A program made the position numbers and the translations under genes. Under the pieces are notes generated by a model that saw nothing but the letters and a program-made list of their open reading frames with translations, ran no database searches and was not told the DNA's origin. DNA of 64,000 nucleotides, taken from NCBI RefSeq assembly GCF_000497445.1, contig NZ_CM002285.1:6812597-6876596 (forward strand), in the 5' to 3' direction. This document shows positions 46,029-54,304 of the stretch, piece after piece; positions within the stretch are counted from its first letter, which is position 1, and every line of letters starts with the position of its first letter. Origin of the DNA: Streptomyces roseochromogenus subsp. oscitans DS 12.976 (GTDB lineage Bacteria; Actinomycetota; Actinomycetes; Streptomycetales; Streptomycetaceae).

Positions 46029-46559
46029 CTACGACTTTGCGCCGAAGGGGACCGTGAAGCAGGCCGCCCGGCTGCCCTTGGTGCCGGGCTCGCTGTGGAT
46101 CACCACCGAGCCGGCCTCGCCCTTCCGGAAGGCCCAGCTGTGCTGGGCGGTGGCCATGCCCGAGCCGTGGCTGTCGGACGTGAAGTCCAGCCAGACCTCG
46201 TTCGTGGCGTTCACGTGGCCGGCGTCCATGCCGGCCTTGTCCTGGTAGTGCGAGCCGGCGGCGGCGGGGTCGGCGCCGCAGGCCTTCTGGTGGACGTGGA
46301 CCCCGAAGACGTGGCCGGGCTTGACGCCGGTCACCCGCAGCTGGACGGTGGTGGCACCGTTCCGCTGGGTGTGCTGCCGCACCCGGATCCACGCGCCCTT
46401 CGGGACCAGGTTCTGGTCGTACGTCACCGCCTTCGACGTCGCGGATGCGGCCGGTGGGGCGAACTCGCCGACGGTCTCCAGCGAGACACCGGGAGCGCTT
46501 GCGCTCCCGGTCGCGAACAGGGCTGCGGCGAGAGCGCTCGCGTATACGGCTGCGACCAT
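46029..46559 (-). CDS. Secreted Cu/Zn superoxide dismutase-like protein
   Basis: 176-residue protein with a short hydrophobic export signal (residues 1-24, ending GSASA). The body has a SodC-like fold: GVKPGHVFGVHVHQKACGAD gives the H-x-H copper pair and first cysteine, SHYQD a third histidine, and AGSVVIHSE the fourth. The end has a partner cysteine (SRAACFTVP). Zinc ligands are only partly visible, so full dismutase activity is uncertain. ATG 46559 with AGAAGG at a rather long distance; GTG starts 9 and 12 bases earlier are possible. Confidence 0.78.
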   Translation of the reverse strand: MVAAVYASALAAALFATGSASAPGVSLETVGEFAPPAASATSKAVTYDQNLVPKGAWIRVRQHTQRNGATTVQLRVTGVKPGHVFGVHVHQKACGADPAAAGSHYQDKAGMDAGHVNATNEVWLDFTSDSHGSGMATAQHSWAFRKGEAGSVVIHSEPGTKGSRAACFTVPFGAKS

Positions 46560-46831
46560 GATGTGCACCACCTTCTGCGCTTATGCGCCGTTTTGTTTTG
46601 ATGTCGGCCTCATGTCCGTGGACGGGCCTCCTCTCCCTTGCTACGGGACGCGGGGCGGCCCCGCCGGTCACGATGGGCTGCTCGGGTGAAAGCGCTCCGT
46701 AATGCCCTGTGTGTACCGTAAGTCCCATGCGTGGCATGAGCCCCATGGGTCCAATGAGCCCCCCGAGACCCTCCTGTCACACCTCCCGCGTACGCTCTAT
46801 GGCTGTCATCGGGGGAGTAACGGGAGTCGTC

Positions 46832-47443
46832 GTGTTCGAGAGTCTGGGGTCACTGGCCGCCGGACCGTGGATCTATGCCGCGGTGGCCGTGTCCGTCCTG
46901 CTCGACGTGTTCGTGCCGGTGTTGCCGAGCGGCGTGCTGGTCATCATGGCGGGTACGGCAGCGGCGGCGGGGTCGGGCGCGGCGGGTGGCCGGGTCGCGC
47001 ACGCGGTGCCGGATCTGCTGGCGCTGGTCGGCTCGGCGGCGACCGCCTCGGTCCTGGGTGATCTCGTGGCCTACCGGCTGGCCTGGCGGGGCGGTGAGCG
47101 GCTGGACCGGGCGATAGCCCGATCCCGGCGGCTGACCACCGCGCAGGAACGTCTCGGCGATGCGCTGGCCCGGGGTGGTGGCGCGCTGGTCGTGCTCGCC
47201 CGCTTCGCCCCGGCGGGGCGCTCGGTCGTCTCCCTCTGCGCGGGTGCCGCACATCGCCGCGCCCGCGACTTCGTCCCCTGGTCCGCCCTGGCGGGCCTGT
47301 CCTGGGCTGCCTATAGCGTCGCCCTCGGGTACTACGGCGCGCAGTGGCTCGGTGCGACATGGATCGCTACGGCCGTTTCCTTGGCCGCGTTGTTCGGCGC
47401 GGGTGCGGTGGCGGGGTATCTGGTGCGGCGGCCGGCCTCCTGA
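46832..47443 (+). CDS. DedA/SNARE-associated (VTT domain) membrane protein
   Basis: 203-residue membrane protein of the DedA family, which is tied to lipid scrambling and membrane homeostasis. The re-entrant loop motif is PVLPSGVLVIMAG (about 28-40), and the later segment VVLARFAPAGRSVVSLCAGA gives the conserved F-x-P-x-G-R block. A GTG at 46832 with GGGAG is chosen; an ATG at about 46799 would add 11 residues without a ribosome site. Divergent from the SOD-like gene, with a 272-bp gap in which nothing else is seen. Confidence 0.85.
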   Translation: MFESLGSLAAGPWIYAAVAVSVLLDVFVPVLPSGVLVIMAGTAAAAGSGAAGGRVAHAVPDLLALVGSAATASVLGDLVAYRLAWRGGERLDRAIARSRRLTTAQERLGDALARGGGALVVLARFAPAGRSVVSLCAGAAHRRARDFVPWSALAGLSWAAYSVALGYYGAQWLGATWIATAVSLAALFGAGAVAGYLVRRPAS

Positions 47444-47544
47444 GCGGCTTGCCGGGCGCGTGACGCGCGGGCCCGCGAGGTCTGTCAGCAGTTCGTTAGG
47501 TAGTTCGTCATACGACTGAACCTTCGCATCCCTTACGATGGGGA

Positions 47545-47662
47545 GCGCAGAAGGGGAGTAGCTCTTCGCCGGACCGTCGACATACTGCTCAGCGAGCCTG
47601 AGCCGGCGCCCGGAGGCGGACCGCCGAGTCTTGTCGAGGTCCGCCAGCGAGACCTTCGGCAA
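47545..47662 (+). promoter_or_regulatory. yybP-ykoY (manganese) riboswitch
   Basis: The leader of the UPF0016 gene contains the yybP-ykoY signature: AAGGGGAGTAGC at 47551-47562, two GC-rich inner arms, and GCGAGACCTTCGGC at 47647-47660. The closing stem pairs GCAGAAGG (47547-47554) with CCTTCGGC (47653-47660), with one mismatch. Elements of this class bind Mn2+ and turn on cation export genes, which is what lies downstream. The fold was not computed; the call rests on the two conserved loop strings and the position. Confidence 0.8.
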
Positions 47663-47670
47663 GCAGTGCA

Positions 47671-47706
47671 CGTCCATGTTCCGCGGCAAGGACCGCGACA
47701 TGGACG
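47671..47706 (+). promoter_or_regulatory. Hairpin after the riboswitch (expression platform)
   Basis: CGTCCATGT (47671-47679) pairs with ACATGGACG (47698-47706), continuing with CGCGG/CCGCG around CAAGGA. This stable stem lies between the aptamer and the start codon (80 bp before it). It is probably the switch hairpin, acting as a terminator or as cover for the leader. Confidence 0.45.
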
Positions 47707-47786
47707 CCGAGTGTGCTGCCATGCCGAGGTGTCATCGCGTGACGTACCACACTCTCGGTGGGGCAGCCCCGACCGATTGAGGAATC

Positions 47787-48368
47787 TTGATCAGCATCAC
47801 CGTGACGGCGCTCGTCTTCGGCGTCATCTTCCTCGCCGAACTACCGGACAAGACCGCGCTCGCCGGTCTCGTCCTCGGCACCCGTTACCGCGCGAGCTAT
47901 GTCTTCGCGGGTGTCGCCGCCGCCTTCCTGCTGCACGTCGTGCTGGCCGTCGCGGCCGGCAGTGCGCTGACCCTGCTGCCGCGGCAGATCGTCTCCGCGA
48001 TCACCGGTGTCCTCTTCCTCGGTGGCGCCGCCGTGCTCCTGATGAAGAAGGACGACGACGAGGAGGACATCAAGAAGCCCGCCGACCAGTCCTTCTGGAA
48101 GGTCGCCGGTACAGGCTTCATGCTGATCCTCGTCGCCGAGTTCGGCGATCTCACCCAGATCATGACCGCCAACCTCGCTGCCCGCTACAACGACCCGATC
48201 TCCGTCGGCCTCGGCGCCGTGCTCGGCCTGTGGGCCGTCGCCGGACTCGGCATCGTCGGCGGAAAGGCCCTGATGAAGAGGGTGCCGCTGCGGCTGATCA
48301 CGCGGGTCGCGGCCCTGCTGATGCTCGGCCTGGGCGTGTGGAGCCTCTATGAGGCGGTGGCGGGCTGA
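47787..48368 (+). CDS. UPF0016/GDT1-type cation exporter
   Basis: 193-residue membrane protein with six helices in two repeats, family UPF0016 (TMEM165/GDT1/MneA). Members exchange Mn2+ or Ca2+ for protons. Both signatures are visible: E18-L-P-D21-K-T and E118-F-G-D121. An acidic/lysine loop (KKDDDEEDIKK) joins the repeats. The start is TTG 47787 with GAGGAA just before. Upstream is a yybP-ykoY riboswitch, so manganese-induced expression and Mn2+ efflux is the expected role. Confidence 0.92.
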   Translation: MISITVTALVFGVIFLAELPDKTALAGLVLGTRYRASYVFAGVAAAFLLHVVLAVAAGSALTLLPRQIVSAITGVLFLGGAAVLLMKKDDDEEDIKKPADQSFWKVAGTGFMLILVAEFGDLTQIMTANLAARYNDPISVGLGAVLGLWAVAGLGIVGGKALMKRVPLRLITRVAALLMLGLGVWSLYEAVAG

Positions 48369-48583
48369 GCCGGGCGGACGGTGGTCGGCCGGGTCCGGCG
48401 GGCCGTGGCGGCCGCGTCCGGGCGAGCTGAACGCTCGGTGAACCCTTTCGGGAGACGGTGGCGGGAAGCGGCCCGGTTTTGTACCGTGGAGGAACAAAGT
48501 GGCTCCCGCCCGTTTTCCCTGACCGGCGGGCGGGGCCGCCTTGTCCCTCCCGACCTGGGGTCTTTTCGTTCCTGGAGCTGCCG

Positions 48584-49252
48584 ATGACGGCCACCGCCGC
48601 GCCCACCGTCCTGACCGCCCGTGCCCTCCTTCTCGACATGGACGGCACGCTCGTCAACTCGGACGCCGTCGTCGAGCGCATCTGGCGCCGCTGGGCCGGG
48701 CAGCACGGGCTGGACGGCGACGAGGTGATGAAGGTCGTCCACGGCCGGCAGGGCCACGCCTCCATGGCCGTACTCCTCCCCGACCGGCCGGTGGAGCAGA
48801 ACCTCGCCGACAACGCCCGCATGCTCGCCGAGGAGACCTCCGACACCGACGGCGTGGTCGAGATCCCCGGTGCGAGCGCCTTCCTCGCCTCGCTGCGCGG
48901 TCTGCCGCACGCGCTGGTGACCTCCGCCGACGTCGCCCTGTCCACCGCCCGCATGAACGCCGCCGGGCTGCCGCTGCCGGAGGTGCGCGTCACCGCCGAG
49001 TCGGTCGGCGCCAGCAAGCCCGATCCCGAGGGCTTCCTGAAGGGCGCGGCCGAGCTGGGGGTGGACCCGGCCGGCTGCGTGGTCTTCGAGGACTCCGGGG
49101 CCGGCATCGCGGCGGGGCGCTCCGCGGGTATGGCCGTGGTGGGGGTCGGTCCTCGTGCCGGGGTGCACGGTCCTGATGTGGCCGTGTCCGACCTCACGCA
49201 GGTGCGGGTCGAAGCGGTGGGGGACGGGACGATTCGGCTGTACATCGGCTGA
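48584..49252 (+). CDS. HAD-family phosphatase (sugar-phosphatase-like)
   Basis: 222-residue HAD hydrolase of subfamily IA with an alpha-helical cap. Motif I LLDMDGTLVNS (about 17-27) with D20-x-D22; motif II VTSAD near 112; motif III K in ASKPDPEGF (about 147); motif IV VVFEDSGAGIAAG (about 165). Length and cap are like beta-phosphoglucomutase/sugar phosphatase types. Substrate unknown. GGAG precedes the ATG at 48584. The gap upstream (215 bp) holds no other gene. Confidence 0.9.
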   Translation: MTATAAPTVLTARALLLDMDGTLVNSDAVVERIWRRWAGQHGLDGDEVMKVVHGRQGHASMAVLLPDRPVEQNLADNARMLAEETSDTDGVVEIPGASAFLASLRGLPHALVTSADVALSTARMNAAGLPLPEVRVTAESVGASKPDPEGFLKGAAELGVDPAGCVVFEDSGAGIAAGRSAGMAVVGVGPRAGVHGPDVAVSDLTQVRVEAVGDGTIRLYIG

Positions 49253-49325
49253 CCGCGGTGGTGAGTTCGCCCCCGTCAGGCGGCGCTGCCTCCTGGACCC
49301 CGGTCGGCCTGAGATCGCCCGGCGT

Positions 49326-50285
49326 TCACGGCGCGGACGTCTCCGCCTCCAGGCTCTTCCGCGTCGCCCGTCCGTAGACGCCCAGGGTGTCGTCCTGGAT
49401 GCCGCGGGCCAGTTGGTAGGTGCGTACCGCGTCCTCCACCTGGCGTGTGTAGTCGCCGTCGATCTGGTCGTCGTAGAGGTTCAACTGCCATAGCCGATAC
49501 TGGAGTTCAGCCACTTGCGGGCCGCGGTCGCCGCGTTGGAGTACCGGGGCGACCGCGGCGGAGGCCGTCGTGGCCGGAGTGGGGGAGGCCGGGTGGGACG
49601 TGGCGGCGGAAGTGGTCGGCGTCGGGGTCGGGGTCGGTGAAGCCGACGTCGGTGTCGCGGGCGGGGGGCTCGGACGGGGCGTCGAGGTGAAGCGGGACGG
49701 CGGTACCGGCGGGCGGGACACGGTGGGGGAGGGTGAGGCCGTCGATGATGCCGAGCCCGGTGCGCTCACGTCCGGGACGCTCTCCCTGACCTCCTGGGCC
49801 GCCGGGTCCCGGGACGGCGTGTGGTACGAGAACAGCCCGCTCGCGAACCCGGCGGCCGCAACGACCGCCACGCCGGCGCCGGCGACCGAGAGCGGGACGG
49901 TACGACGTGCTCGGCGGCGGGGCGGCTCGCCGACCGGGTCATGAGCTTCCGTGCCGTCCGCCCCATCCGTGCCGTCCGTCCCACCAACCTCGAATATCCG
50001 CAGGTCATCCGTGCTAGGCCCCGCCGCCGACCGTAACGGCAGCGTGGTCTCGGCGGCCGCGCCCGGCGTCGAGCGGGCCTCCGGTGGCTCGGCGGGGTGG
50101 GGCTCGTCGACCTGCACATACGGTCGTATCCGCAGGGGATCGAAGTCCTCCGCCGCTGCCGCCTCGGCCGTACGCGTCTCGCGGAGCGCCTCGGCGGCGC
50201 GTTCGGCGCAGTCGCAGGACGGGCTGCGGTCCGGCCCCCTCGGCGCGCCGCACTCCGGGCAGGTATGGCCTCCGGAATCACTCAC
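49326..50285 (-). CDS. Membrane-anchored peptidoglycan-binding protein
   Basis: 319-residue type II membrane protein: an N-terminal zinc-ribbon-like segment (CPECGAPRGPDRSPSCDC), an acidic cytoplasmic part, one membrane helix (about 140-162, LSVAGAGVAVVAAAGFASGL), a 60-residue Ser/Thr/Pro linker, and a C-terminal peptidoglycan-binding_1 domain (RGDRGPQVAELQYRLWQL, about 247-310). The PGB domain binds the cell wall; no catalytic domain is present. GTG 50285 with GGGAGGG. Divergent from the MFS-wHTH gene. Confidence 0.85.
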   Translation of the reverse strand: MSDSGGHTCPECGAPRGPDRSPSCDCAERAAEALRETRTAEAAAAEDFDPLRIRPYVQVDEPHPAEPPEARSTPGAAAETTLPLRSAAGPSTDDLRIFEVGGTDGTDGADGTEAHDPVGEPPRRRARRTVPLSVAGAGVAVVAAAGFASGLFSYHTPSRDPAAQEVRESVPDVSAPGSASSTASPSPTVSRPPVPPSRFTSTPRPSPPPATPTSASPTPTPTPTTSAATSHPASPTPATTASAAVAPVLQRGDRGPQVAELQYRLWQLNLYDDQIDGDYTRQVEDAVRTYQLARGIQDDTLGVYGRATRKSLEAETSAP

Positions 50286-50424
50286 CTGTTCGTCCCTCCC
50301 CTCACGAACTTCCGAGCCTATGCGCAACTTCTTCGCATCCGCCCCCGGAAACGCCGGACTCAACAGGCCATAAACGGTGACACCGACCACGATGGAAGGT
50401 GCACCCGAGCCCCGGGAGGTCTCC

Positions 50425-52467
50425 ATGGCCCTGGACACGCACGGCACGGACAAGCAGGCGCAGGCCGCCGAGCACGTCTCCGGCAATGTGTTCGTCTCGA
50501 TCGGCGCCCTGCTCCTCGGGCTGCTGCTCGCCGCGCTCGACCAGACGATCGTGTCGACCGCCCTGCCGACGATAGTGAGCGACCTCGGCGGTCTTGAGCA
50601 TCTGTCCTGGGTGGTCACCGCCTATCTGCTGGCCTCGACCGCCGTGACCCCGCTGTGGGGCAAGCTCGGCGACCAGTACGGGCGGAAAAGGCTGTTCCAG
50701 ACGGCGATCGTGATCTTTCTCGTCGGTTCCGCGCTGTGCGGCATGGCGCAGAACATGGGTGAGCTGATCGGGTTCCGGGCGTTGCAGGGGCTGGGCGGCG
50801 GCGGGCTGATGGTGCTGTCCATGGCGATCGTCGGCGACATCGTGCCGCCGCGCGAACGCGGGCGCTATCAGGGGCTGTTCGGGGCCGTGTTCGGCGCCAC
50901 CAGTGTGCTGGGCCCGCTGCTCGGCGGGGTGTTCACCGAGCAGCTGAGCTGGCGCTGGGTGTTCTACGTCAATCTGCCGGTCGGCGTGGTCGCGCTCGCC
51001 GTGATCGCCACCGCCCTGCGCATCCCGCGCCACAGCGCCCACCATGTCATCGACTACCTCGGCACCTTCCTGATCGCCGCCGTCGCCACCTGCCTGGTCC
51101 TGGTCGCCTCCCTCGGCGGTACGACCTGGGCCTGGGGCTCGCCGCAGATCATCGGGCTGGCCGTGCTGGGCGTGCTGCTCGCCGTGGCGTTCGTGGCCGT
51201 CGAGCGGCGCGCCGCCGAACCCGTGCTGCCGCTGAAGCTGTTCGGCATCCGCACCTTCACCCTCGCCGCTGTCATCAGCTTCATCGTCGGCTTCGCCATG
51301 TTCGGCGCGATGACCTATCTGCCGACCTTCCTCCAGGTCGTGCACGGCATCTCGCCGACCCTGTCCGGCGTGCACATGCTGCCCATGGTCGTCGGGCTGC
51401 TGCTGTCGTCCACGGCCTCCGGGCAGATCGTCAGCCGCACCGGCCGCTGGAAGGTCTTCCCGGTGACCGGCACCGCCGTCACCGCCTTCGGACTGCTTCT
51501 GCTGCACCGGCTCGACGAGCACAGCCCGACCGCCGAGATGAGCGCCTGCTTCTTCGTGTTCGGCCTCGGACTCGGCCTGGTCATGCAGGTCCTGATACTC
51601 ATCGTGCAGAACGCGGTGTCGTACGAGGACCTGGGCGTCGCCACGTCCGGCGCGACCTTCTTCCGCTCCATCGGCGCCTCCTTCGGCGTGGCGATCTTCG
51701 GTACGGTCTTCGCCAGCCGCCTGGGCGACAAGCTGGCCGCCGCCTTCAAGGGGGTGAGCCTGCCTCCGGGGGTCTCCGCGAACGCCCTGAAGTCCGACCC
51801 GCGCGGCATCGCCGCCCTGCCGCCCGTGCTGCGTCCCGCGGCCCTGCACGCGTACGCGTCCGCCATCACGGACGTCTTCCTCTACGCCGCCCCGGTCGCC
51901 CTCCTCGGTTTCCTGCTGGCCTGGTTCCTGAAGGAGGACCGGCTGCGCGGCTCGGTGACCGCGCCGGACGTCTCCGAGACCATCGCGCCCAACCCGGTCC
52001 AGCGGTCCTCCTACGACGAGTGCAGCCGGGCCCTGTCCCTGCTCGGCACCCGCGAGGGCCGCCGCGAGGTCTACCGGAAGATCACCGAAAGAGCCGGGTA
52101 CGACCTGCTGCCCGCCGCCAGCTGGATGCTGCTGCGCATCCGCAAGTACGGCTCCGTCGAGCCGGCGGTGCTCGCCGAGCGCAGCCCCGTCCCGCTCGAC
52201 GTCGTCCTCGCCGCCGCCCGCCAGGTCGAGGAACGGCGCCTCGCCGAACGCCGGGGCCTGGACCTGTACTTGACCGGCTCCGGCCGCGAGGTCGCCGAAC
52301 GGCTCGCCCAGGCCCGCGAGGAGTCCCTCGCCGAACTCCTCGGCGACTGGTGGCAGCCCGGCCGCTCCACCGACCTGACCCAGCTCGTCAAGGACCTCAC
52401 CGGCGAACTCTGCGGCACCGAACGCGAACGCCCCCACGACACGGCAGTGCAGCGGCAAGCGCCGTAG
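50425..52467 (+). CDS. DHA2 multidrug exporter fused to a C-terminal MarR-like winged helix
   Basis: 680-residue protein. Residues about 25-520 are a 14-helix MFS exporter with LLAALDQTIVSTALPTI in helix 1, GKLGDQYGRKRLFQ (motif A) and a motif C-like GATSVLGPLLGG. From about 528 a cytoplasmic MarR/PadR-like winged helix follows (LLPAASWMLLRIRKYGSVEP, later RRGLDLYLTGSG). A regulator domain fused to the pump is unusual. ATG 50425 with GGGAGG. Its stop falls inside an intergenic repeat; a neighbouring repeat copy suggests that an earlier stop was lost. Substrate unknown. Confidence 0.9.
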   Translation: MALDTHGTDKQAQAAEHVSGNVFVSIGALLLGLLLAALDQTIVSTALPTIVSDLGGLEHLSWVVTAYLLASTAVTPLWGKLGDQYGRKRLFQTAIVIFLVGSALCGMAQNMGELIGFRALQGLGGGGLMVLSMAIVGDIVPPRERGRYQGLFGAVFGATSVLGPLLGGVFTEQLSWRWVFYVNLPVGVVALAVIATALRIPRHSAHHVIDYLGTFLIAAVATCLVLVASLGGTTWAWGSPQIIGLAVLGVLLAVAFVAVERRAAEPVLPLKLFGIRTFTLAAVISFIVGFAMFGAMTYLPTFLQVVHGISPTLSGVHMLPMVVGLLLSSTASGQIVSRTGRWKVFPVTGTAVTAFGLLLLHRLDEHSPTAEMSACFFVFGLGLGLVMQVLILIVQNAVSYEDLGVATSGATFFRSIGASFGVAIFGTVFASRLGDKLAAAFKGVSLPPGVSANALKSDPRGIAALPPVLRPAALHAYASAITDVFLYAAPVALLGFLLAWFLKEDRLRGSVTAPDVSETIAPNPVQRSSYDECSRALSLLGTREGRREVYRKITERAGYDLLPAASWMLLRIRKYGSVEPAVLAERSPVPLDVVLAAARQVEERRLAERRGLDLYLTGSGREVAERLAQAREESLAELLGDWWQPGRSTDLTQLVKDLTGELCGTERERPHDTAVQRQAP

Positions 52468-52543
52468 GGGTGACTGCCGTTCGCCGGGTGCGGGTCCGTT
52501 GTGGCTGATCGCGCAGTTCCCCGCGCCCCTGGGGAGTTGCAGC
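52449..52543 (+). repeat. GC-rich intergenic repeat copy at the end of the exporter gene
   Basis: Copy on + running from GCAGCGGCAAGCGCCGTAGG to GTTGCAG. Its core GCGCAGTTCCCCGCGCCCCT is shared with the copies at 24335-24457 and 55524-55617, with about 75 percent or more agreement by eye in the flanks. The last codons of the exporter gene are inside it. Confidence 0.75.
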
Positions 52544-52645
52544 CAACGTCGGCATCGAGCGACGGTTGCACCCGGGCCGACGGTCGGATCGCGGCCGTCT
52601 GGTCGGTGACCGGTCTGCGCCGATTCGCCGGCTGACCGGTCCCCG

Positions 52646-53059
52646 CTACTCCGTGGTGGCGGCCCTGCGCTGCCGCCACTCCCGTACGACCTCCTCGACG
52701 TCGTACGGCTTCTTGCCCAGCGGGGGGCCGGGCGGTGGCTTGAACATCATGTCCTTGATCTTGACGTTGACGTCCTCGATGATCTTCCGTGCGATCCGCT
52801 CCGAGGGCGCCGCGTACGCCGCTTCCAGCGCGTCCTCGGCCTCCTTGCGCAGGGCGAGGGCGGGCGGCAGCACGGACAGGCCCTCGCGCGCCAACTTCCG
52901 TTTGATCCACCACAGTTCGTCGTAGGTCGAGTCGACCTCGGTGGGCAGCGGCTCGCCCGCGCCCGGCAGCCGCTCGAATTCACCGCGCCCCTGCGCGTCA
53001 CGGATCTGCTTGTCGACGAACGAGTCGAACGGCACACCCGGTGGCTTTCGCTCGGTCAT
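52646..53059 (-). CDS. DUF1992 (DnaJ-like subfamily C member 28 domain) protein
   Basis: 137-residue protein consisting of a DUF1992 domain: MTERKPPGVPFDSFVDKQIR, then FERLPGAGEPL (GxGxPL motif, about 28-40) and ELWWIKRKLAREG. The domain occurs alone in bacteria and at the end of DNAJC28 in animals. Function unknown. The last third carries a lysine/proline patch (PPGPPLGKKPYDVEEV). ATG at 53059. Confidence 0.88.
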   Translation of the reverse strand: MTERKPPGVPFDSFVDKQIRDAQGRGEFERLPGAGEPLPTEVDSTYDELWWIKRKLAREGLSVLPPALALRKEAEDALEAAYAAPSERIARKIIEDVNVKIKDMMFKPPPGPPLGKKPYDVEEVVREWRQRRAATTE

Positions 53060-53153
53060 GACTCCATTGTGCCGGACGGCGCCCCGCCGGGCGTTTTATC
53101 ATGCGGCGGCAGACCGACCGGCGTCACGGCCGGATGATTCAGGGGGAACGCGC

Positions 53154-53546
53154 GTGCTCGAACTGACCATGGCCACCGTCTCCGGGGCCGACTCGGGGGC
53201 CACGGCCGGGATGACGATGGCCGACGCGCCGAGCGAGCCGGGCGCCGTGCTCCGGATCGGCCGGGACGCGAACCTGTGCCGACTGGTCACGCCGGAGGAC
53301 TGGCTGTTCGTCTCCCGCGTGCACCTGGAGTTCCTCTGCGGCCCGGACGGCGGCTGGCAGTTGACCTGGCTGCGCGGTTCCCAGCCCGAGCCGTCGTCCG
53401 AAGTGCGGCTGGTCGCCGGGGAGTACGCGCAGCCCCTCGGCTACGGCGCGACCGTACGGCTGCCGCACGGCGGGTCCGGCGAGATCGTCGTCCAGGACCG
53501 CACCGCGCCGCGCAGCGTCAACGTCGGCTTCTATCACGAGGTTTGA
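53154..53546 (+). CDS. Single-domain FHA protein
   Basis: 130-residue protein with one FHA-like phosphothreonine-binding domain. The key residues are the glycine-arginine pair in VLRIGRDANL (about 38-47) and S-R-x-H in FVSRVHLEF (about 63-71). A Gly-rich end follows. No other domain. It could read phosphorylation by Ser/Thr kinases, but no kinase gene is near. GTG 53154 with AGGGGGAA. Confidence 0.78.
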   Translation: MLELTMATVSGADSGATAGMTMADAPSEPGAVLRIGRDANLCRLVTPEDWLFVSRVHLEFLCGPDGGWQLTWLRGSQPEPSSEVRLVAGEYAQPLGYGATVRLPHGGSGEIVVQDRTAPRSVNVGFYHEV

Positions 53547-53585
53547 GCGCACCCGGCCTCCGCGCCCTGGGCCGCGTGCGCCCGG

Positions 53586-54257
53586 TTACGCCAGTACGCG
53601 GGCCAGAGCGAAGCCGTCGTAGCCCTTGCTGCCGACCGTCTGGATCGCCGTGCCGGTCAGCCGGGGATGGGACGCGATCAGCTCGATCGCGGCACGCGTG
53701 CCCACGATGTCGGGCTCGGTGCTGCTCGCGTCGGCGACCCGGCCGTCGCGCACCACGTTGTCCAGGACGATCACGCTGCCGGTGCGGGTGAGCCGCAGCG
53801 CCCACTCCACGTAGTGCGCGTTGTTGGCCTTGTCGGCGTCGATGAACACCAGGTCGAACGGGGCCGGGTTCTCGTCGGCGAGCTTGGGCAGCGTCTCCAG
53901 GGCCGGGCCCACCCGCACCTCCGCGATCCGGTCCAGGCCGGCCCGTGCGATGTTCCGGGTCGCCACCTCGGCGTGCTTGGCGTCGTACTCCAGCGACACC
54001 AGTCTGCCGTCCTCCGGGAGGGCGCGGGCCAGCCAGATCGTGCTGTACCCGCCGAGTGTGCCGATCTCCAGGATGTGCCGCGCGCCCTGCACCTGGGCGA
54101 GCAGCTGGAGGAACTTGCCCTGTGCAGCCGTGACGGCGATGTGCGGCAGCCCGGCGGCGTCGTTCTCCCGCAGGGCCGCCTGCAGCGCCTCGTCGTCCGG
54201 GGCGAGTTGGCTGATGAAGTAGTCGTCGACGTCGTCCCAGAGCCGGGAGTCGTTCAT
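53586..54257 (-). CDS. SAM-dependent O-methyltransferase (class I, family 3)
   Basis: 223-residue methyltransferase of the catechol/caffeoyl-CoA O-methyltransferase-like family 3. SAM motif I is ILEIGTLGGYSTIWLA (about 62-77); acidic motif II VSLEYDAKHAEVA; metal-binding DLVFIDADKANNAHYVEW (about 133-151), with N near VIVLDNVVRDG. This is a Mg2+-dependent enzyme acting on ortho-diphenols or related compounds; the target is unknown. ATG 54257. Followed on the same strand by the DUF2330 gene. Confidence 0.92.
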   Translation of the reverse strand: MNDSRLWDDVDDYFISQLAPDDEALQAALRENDAAGLPHIAVTAAQGKFLQLLAQVQGARHILEIGTLGGYSTIWLARALPEDGRLVSLEYDAKHAEVATRNIARAGLDRIAEVRVGPALETLPKLADENPAPFDLVFIDADKANNAHYVEWALRLTRTGSVIVLDNVVRDGRVADASSTEPDIVGTRAAIELIASHPRLTGTAIQTVGSKGYDGFALARVLA

Positions 54258-54304
54258 GAACCTGCTGCCTTTCCCGAGTGTCTGCCCTTCCCGCCGACAT
54301 CGTC

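Noticed and set aside
50302..52458. 718-codon minus-strand frame opposite the exporter
   Set aside because: Shadow frame rich in Gly, Gln and His with no membrane helices; the + strand shows 14 helices and MFS motifs.
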